From the NCBI GenBank assembly GCA_030824835.1, contig JAPJRA010000092.1:1-9599 (forward strand): 9,599 nucleotides of DNA, given 5' to 3'. A model generated the notes under the pieces. It worked only from the letters and a program-made list of their open reading frames with translations. It was not told the origin of the DNA and did not search any database. Position 1 is the stretch's first letter. Every line of letters starts with the position of its first letter. The DNA is from Geminicoccaceae bacterium. GTDB taxonomy: Bacteria > Pseudomonadota > Alphaproteobacteria > Geminicoccales > Geminicoccaceae. The position numbers and the translations under genes are program-made. Shown here piece after piece: positions 6,269 through 9,599 of this stretch.

Positions 6269-6826
6269 TTGAGTCGGCGGTCACGCAACGTCACGCCCGA
6301 AGAACGGGCCTTGTGGCACTATATGGTGCGCGATGCCGCCCCCCTGCACGCGCAGCCGGCACTGGAATCGCCAGTGTCCCAGCCCCCCGTGCAAGCATCG
6401 GCGCCGCCGCCGGAACCATCACGTCCCTTGCCGCCACCAGCACTTCCCCCGCTGCCGCGCTTGCGCGTGAGCGCATCCCAGCGACTCGATCCGTCGGGTC
6501 CGATCGATCTCGACCGGCGCACCTGGCTGAAGTTGCGCCGAGGCAACTATCCGATCGACGCCCGTCTGGACCTGCACGGCCTGACCCAGGCGGAGGCGCA
6601 TGCGCGTCTCGGTGCCTTCCTCAGCGGTGCCCAGGCGCGTGGCAACCGCTGTGTATTGGTGATCACCGGCCGAGCGCTCGGTCGAGGCGGCACGCTGCGC
6701 ACGATGACGCCACGCTGGCTCGACGAGGCACCTAACCGGGTGCGGGTGCTGGCCTTTGCACAGGCGCAGCTGCACCATGGCGGCGATGGCGCGCTGTATG
6801 TCCTGCTCCGCCGACGGCAGGGCTGA
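6269..6826 (+). CDS. Smr/MutS-family domain protein
   Basis: A 185-residue stand-alone Smr (small MutS-related) protein. Smr domains bind and nick nucleic acid: MutS2-linked and eukaryotic members cut branched DNA, and some bacterial ones act on RNA of stalled ribosomes. The role of the short proteobacterial form is not settled. Residues 1-25 form a charged head (SRRSRNVTPEERALWHYM), 39-64 are a proline-rich linker, and 98-183 are the Smr domain. LDLHG (100-104), carrying the conserved acidic/His pair, is intact, as is the end HGGDGALYVLLRR (170-182). The usual TGxG loop reads TGRALGRGG (133-141). The TTG start at 6269 is backed by GGGGAG at 6256-6261 with a 7-nt spacer. The gene lies 16 bp after lutC and is probably cotranscribed, an unusual partner with no obvious link to lactate oxidation. 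Confidence 0.85.
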   Translation: MSRRSRNVTPEERALWHYMVRDAAPLHAQPALESPVSQPPVQASAPPPEPSRPLPPPALPPLPRLRVSASQRLDPSGPIDLDRRTWLKLRRGNYPIDARLDLHGLTQAEAHARLGAFLSGAQARGNRCVLVITGRALGRGGTLRTMTPRWLDEAPNRVRVLAFAQAQLHHGGDGALYVLLRRRQG

Positions 6827-7167
6827 TCGGCCACGACCCGTCGCCATTCGCGCCGCCCCTGCGATTGCGTGCTTCGATAATGCGGCCTTGACGGGGTAGA
6901 GAACCCCTGTCGGCGATGCCCATTCAAGAATCCGCCGAGATTAGGCCTATGCCGCACCATCAGCGGTACACGCGTGCGGCGCGCGACCGGCGGCCTGGGC
7001 GATGTGAGGAAAGTAGAGCTACCTTGGTCGATGTCTTCGATAGGCTCGCCCAGCCGATCCTTTCCAGGGCCAACATCCCGGAGCGGCTCCATGCCCGCTC
7101 GAGCCGCGCCGGCATCTTGGTTCGTCACCCACCAGCCCGACTCGATTAGCCAGCAGGCGGACAGCGC
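6827..7167. other. 341-bp intergenic region between smr and the mechanosensitive channel gene
   Basis: No convincing gene is seen. A 77-codon frame at 6916-7149 and longer minus-strand frames give Arg/Pro-rich peptides without family features. The region has a strong stem-loop at 6885-6914. It also holds isolated promoter-like hexamers, GATAAT at 6876-6881 and TTGACG at 6888-6893, which are in the wrong order and spacing for one sigma-70 promoter. The promoter of the channel gene should lie here, since it follows a probable transcript end and a long gap. Confidence 0.5.
6885..6914 (+). terminator. Stem-loop 59 nt after smr, possible transcript end of the lut-smr operon
   Basis: GCC (6885-6887), GAC (6890-6892) and GGGGT (6893-6897) pair with ACCCC (6903-6907), GTC (6909-6911) and GGC (6912-6914) around the loop AGAGA. 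The result is 11 pairs, with a 2-nt and a 1-nt bulge. The stem is GC-rich, but no run of T follows. It could be a weak or factor-assisted terminator, an mRNA 3'-end stabiliser, or a structure in the leader of the channel gene. Confidence 0.38.
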
Positions 7168-9288
7168 ATGACTGCCAACCGACAGATCCTTGGACCCGTG
7201 CGGGCCGGAACACCGAGCTGGTGGGGCGCCCTGTTCCTCGCTGCGGTCATGACCGTCATGGCGCCATTGTCCGCGCCCCTCGCTGCGGAACCGGCTGCCG
7301 ATGCACCACTCGAAACATCCGCTCGAGGCAGCGACGGCAAGACATCCCCACCACCGGCCCTGATTCTTGCCGACGCGGAAATGAGTATCTCAGGCTTCAT
7401 GGAGGAGCGTGCTCTGGCTTGGCAGGAGCACATGCGCGAGCAGATCACGGCGCTCCCCAATATGCCTGCAGAGTTCACCGCCACCGGACAGCGCCTCATC
7501 GATGGTCTGGAGGGCCGCGGGTTGGGCGAGGTGGCCGTATTGCTCATGGTGTTCGTGGGTCTTGGCGTGGCCGCCGAGCTGCTGTTTGCCTGGGCGACCC
7601 GGTCCGTCACTCGACGGATCCAGACCAAGCCCTTCACCAGTGTGCACAGCCGGACCACCACTGTTCTGACGGGCCTGACCCTGGGGCTCGCCCGCGTGCT
7701 ATGCTTTGCCGCCGGCAGCCTTGGCGGCTTTCTGCCGATGACCTGGCCACCGCCGTTGCGCCGCTTGGTGTTGGGCTATCTGGTTGCCGTCCTGGCATTA
7801 CGCGTGACATTGGCCCTGGGCCGGTTCCTGTTCGCACCCGAAAATGAACGGCTGCGCGTGGTTCCTATGAACGACGGTGCGGCAAGATTCTGGCATCGCT
7901 GGAATGCCGTGTTCGTGGGCTGGTTTGCAATCGGCTACGTCACGATCGAGCTCCTGCGCCAGCTCGGCATGAGCCTGCCGGCTGCACAGGATCTGGCCTA
8001 CCTCCTGGGGTTGGGCCTGCTGGCCATCGCCATCCGGATGATCTGGCGGCCCGGCCGGCCACCAAAGGTCGCCGGCCGGATCGTCCGCACGGTCCTGGCC
8101 GTCATGGTCTGGATCGCCTGGGTCATCTCCGCCAGAGCATCGATGTGGGTGCTGATCGTCGGCTGGGCGTTGGCCATAGCGATTCCTGCCCTGCACCGCA
8201 GCGTGATGCACCTTTACCGGCCGATCGAGCCGACCGCCGAGGGCACGCAGCCACCACCGGTCCCGGTGTGGGCGATGGTCTTCGATCGCGGCGCCCGCGC
8301 CTTGCTGATCGGAGGCGCCCTATGGGTGCTCGTCGTCGCTCTCGGGTTCGATATGAGCACGCTCGCCGGTGCAGATACCCCAATGACCCGGCTGCTGAAC
8401 GGAGCCGTGCATGCGGTCGTCATTCTGCTACTGGCCGATCTGCTGTGGCAGCTGGCACGCACCGCGATCGATCGCCGCCTCGGCGAGGCCCATTCCATTG
8501 GTAGTGGGGACGAGCACGACCCAGTTCTTACCCCTGAAGAGGCCCGTCGCCTTGGCCGCATCCGCACGCTGCTGCCGATCCTGCGGATCGTGCTGTTCGT
8601 CGTCCTGGCGGTGATCGCCATTCTTATGGCACTCTCGGAACTCGGCGTGCAGATCGCGCCGCTGATCGCGGGTGCCGGTGTGGTCGGCGTCGCGGTCGGC
8701 TTCGGCTCGCAGACCCTCGTAAAGGATATCATCTCGGGCATGTTCTACCTGCTCGACGATGCGTTCCGCGTGGGCGAGTACATCGTCAGCGGGAGTTACC
8801 GCGGCACGGTCGAGGGCTTCTCGCTGCGCTCGATCCGGCTTCGACATCATCGTGGCCCGATCTTCACCGTGCCGTTCGGCATGCTGGGTGCCATCCAGAA
8901 CCTGAGCCGCGACTGGGTGATCGACAAGATTACCGTGGGCGTCACCTACGACACCGACCTCGATCTGGTGAAGAAGGTGGTCAAGCAGGTCAGTCGCGAG
9001 ATCATGGCCGATCCCAATCTGGCCAAGGGCATCATCGAGCCGCTCAAGTCGCAGGGTGTCGCCTCCATGGGCGACTTCGCGATCCAGATCCGGATGAAGT
9101 TCATGGCCAAGCCAGGCGAGCAGTTCATCGTCCGGCGGGCGATCTACGACAAGATCAAGAAGGCCTTCACCGCCAACGGCATCAAGTTCGCCTTTCCGAC
9201 GGTCACCGTGGCAGGTGGCGATAGCCGCCCAGATATCGCCGTGGCGCAGCAGGCGATTTCGCTGACCCACAAGCCGGCGGCCGAGTAA
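7168..9288 (+). CDS. Mechanosensitive ion channel of the MscS superfamily, large multi-spanning form
   Basis: A 706-residue inner-membrane channel that should open under membrane tension to release solutes during osmotic downshock. Residues 1-40 look like a signal peptide, with hydrophobic ALFLAAVMTVMAPL (21-34) and a possible cleavage after APLAA. A periplasmic stretch to about 118 follows. About eleven membrane segments lie near 119-142, 166-189, 197-222, 245-265, 272-292, 303-321, 324-342, 374-394, 407-428, 470-490 and 494-515. The last is the MscS pore helix, IAPLIAGAGVVGVAVGFGSQ (496-515), with its Gly/Ala packing pattern, followed by TLVKDIISGMFYLLDD (516-531). The cytoplasmic vestibule covers about 533-680. 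E. coli MscS has 286 residues and three spans, so this belongs with the long members such as YbiO. ATG 7168 has a modest purine-rich site (AGGCGGA, 7155-7161). The gene seems to be transcribed alone and ends at a hairpin shared with the convergent phosphatase gene. Confidence 0.92.
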   Translation: MTANRQILGPVRAGTPSWWGALFLAAVMTVMAPLSAPLAAEPAADAPLETSARGSDGKTSPPPALILADAEMSISGFMEERALAWQEHMREQITALPNMPAEFTATGQRLIDGLEGRGLGEVAVLLMVFVGLGVAAELLFAWATRSVTRRIQTKPFTSVHSRTTTVLTGLTLGLARVLCFAAGSLGGFLPMTWPPPLRRLVLGYLVAVLALRVTLALGRFLFAPENERLRVVPMNDGAARFWHRWNAVFVGWFAIGYVTIELLRQLGMSLPAAQDLAYLLGLGLLAIAIRMIWRPGRPPKVAGRIVRTVLAVMVWIAWVISARASMWVLIVGWALAIAIPALHRSVMHLYRPIEPTAEGTQPPPVPVWAMVFDRGARALLIGGALWVLVVALGFDMSTLAGADTPMTRLLNGAVHAVVILLLADLLWQLARTAIDRRLGEAHSIGSGDEHDPVLTPEEARRLGRIRTLLPILRIVLFVVLAVIAILMALSELGVQIAPLIAGAGVVGVAVGFGSQTLVKDIISGMFYLLDDAFRVGEYIVSGSYRGTVEGFSLRSIRLRHHRGPIFTVPFGMLGAIQNLSRDWVIDKITVGVTYDTDLDLVKKVVKQVSREIMADPNLAKGIIEPLKSQGVASMGDFAIQIRMKFMAKPGEQFIVRRAIYDKIKKAFTANGIKFAFPTVTVAGGDSRPDIAVAQQAISLTHKPAAE

Positions 9289-9321
9289 GGCTGCGTCGCG
9301 GCCGGCACTATCCCCCGTCCC

Positions 9322-9352
9322 GCCGGAGAGAGGCGAACTGCCCCCCTCCGGC
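9322..9352. terminator. Hairpin between convergent genes, likely bidirectional terminator
   Basis: GCCGGAG (9322-9328) pairs with CTCCGGC (9346-9352). The stem continues inward, with two A/C mismatches, to GGC (9332-9334) and GCC (9340-9342) around the loop GAACT. It sits in the 77-bp gap between the channel stop (9288) and the phosphatase stop (9366), where both transcripts must end. Only short T stretches follow on either strand, so termination strength is uncertain. Confidence 0.55.
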
Positions 9353-9365
9353 CTTCCGACGGCGC

Positions 9366-9599
9366 CTAGTCGCTCTGGGCCTTCTTGACCGGCGCGCCGC
9401 CATTGGCGGCCATTGCACGCTCGCCGATCTTCGAGGCGAAGTTCATCACATGGAAGGTGTAGTTCTCTTCTACCGTGCCCTGGAACAGATGCGCCCAGGG
9501 GCCGATGGCGTAGATCCCCAGATCCTCGCCGCCATGCGTCTCGCTCGGTAGCGGTACCAGCGATTGCTGGATGAAGTCGGGATCCGTGGCCTCCTCCAT
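9366..9599 (-). CDS. Alkaline phosphatase, C-terminal 77 residues (gene continues past the right edge)
   Basis: The visible part is the C-terminal end of a metal-dependent alkaline phosphatase, a periplasmic or exported enzyme that releases phosphate from monoesters. SETHGGEDLGIYAIGPWAHL (19-38 of the fragment) matches the conserved site whose histidine is a zinc ligand in the family (His412 in E. coli PhoA, His432 in human tissue-nonspecific enzyme). FQGTVEENYTFHVMNFA follows, a form closer to the animal-type and related bacterial enzymes than to E. coli PhoA. The TAG stop reads 9368-9366 on the minus strand. The ATG at the very edge (9599) is internal, since the catalytic serine and the other metal ligands must lie further upstream, outside the window. 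It is convergent with the channel gene. Phosphate-dependent regulation is common in the family, but its promoter is not visible here. Confidence 0.87.
   Translation of the reverse strand: MEEATDPDFIQQSLVPLPSETHGGEDLGIYAIGPWAHLFQGTVEENYTFHVMNFASKIGERAMAANGGAPVKKAQSD

Noticed and set aside
6876..6893. Promoter-like GATAAT (6876-6881) and TTGACG (6888-6893)
   Set aside because: The -10-like box precedes the -35-like box, and neither has a partner at 16-18 bp, so no sigma-70 promoter can be claimed.
6964..6981. Possible third copy of CGGTA-N8-TACCG upstream of mscS
   Set aside because: CGGTA is present at 6964-6968, but the sequence 8 nt later is CGGCG, which does not complete the inverted repeat.
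6916..7149. Small 77-codon plus-strand frame between smr and mscS
   Set aside because: No ribosome site of note, no conserved motif, and Arg/Ala/Pro-rich composition typical of random frames in GC-rich DNA.

Overview
The window looks like a chromosomal segment of a GC-rich proteobacterium, most likely an alphaproteobacterium. Third codon positions are strongly G/C, starts are often TTG or GTG, and the Smr-domain protein has the N-terminal head and C-terminal GALYVLLRR ending that I associate with alphaproteobacteria. The exact lineage cannot be read from the sequence. No tRNA, rRNA, CRISPR array, transposase or integrase was seen.

Left block (1-2714), glycan assembly: the first 14 codons of a family 2 glycosyltransferase run off the left edge on the minus strand. 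A divergent SAM-dependent C-methyltransferase-type gene (284-1462, +) follows. It converges on and overlaps by 17 bp a family 4 glycosyltransferase (1446-2714, -). These look like the margin of a surface-polysaccharide or glycoconjugate cluster extending leftwards. The gaps upstream of the methyltransferase and of the family 4 transferase each hold an inverted repeat with the same architecture, CGGTA-N8-TACCG, which suggests a shared regulator.

A gene-poor stretch of about 670 bp (2715-3382) with several small hairpins separates this block from the next.

Middle block (3383-6826), lactate oxidation: lutA, lutB and lutC are tightly spaced (18 bp, then a GTGA start/stop overlap). Together they encode the iron-sulfur L-lactate oxidation complex. 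A small Smr-domain gene follows after 16 bp with a strong ribosome binding site, so it is probably in the same transcript. No lactate permease, D-lactate dehydrogenase or GntR/LldR-type regulator lies in the window.

Right block (6827-9599): a 341-bp gap with a strong stem-loop leads to a large mechanosensitive channel of the MscS superfamily (706 aa, signal peptide, about eleven membrane segments). It ends in a hairpin that probably terminates transcription from both sides, because the next gene, the C-terminal part of an alkaline phosphatase, is convergent and leaves the window at the right edge.

Most of the content belongs to known families. The least explained signals are the paired inverted repeats in the glycan block, the long structured gap before lutA, and the number of apparent non-ATG starts.
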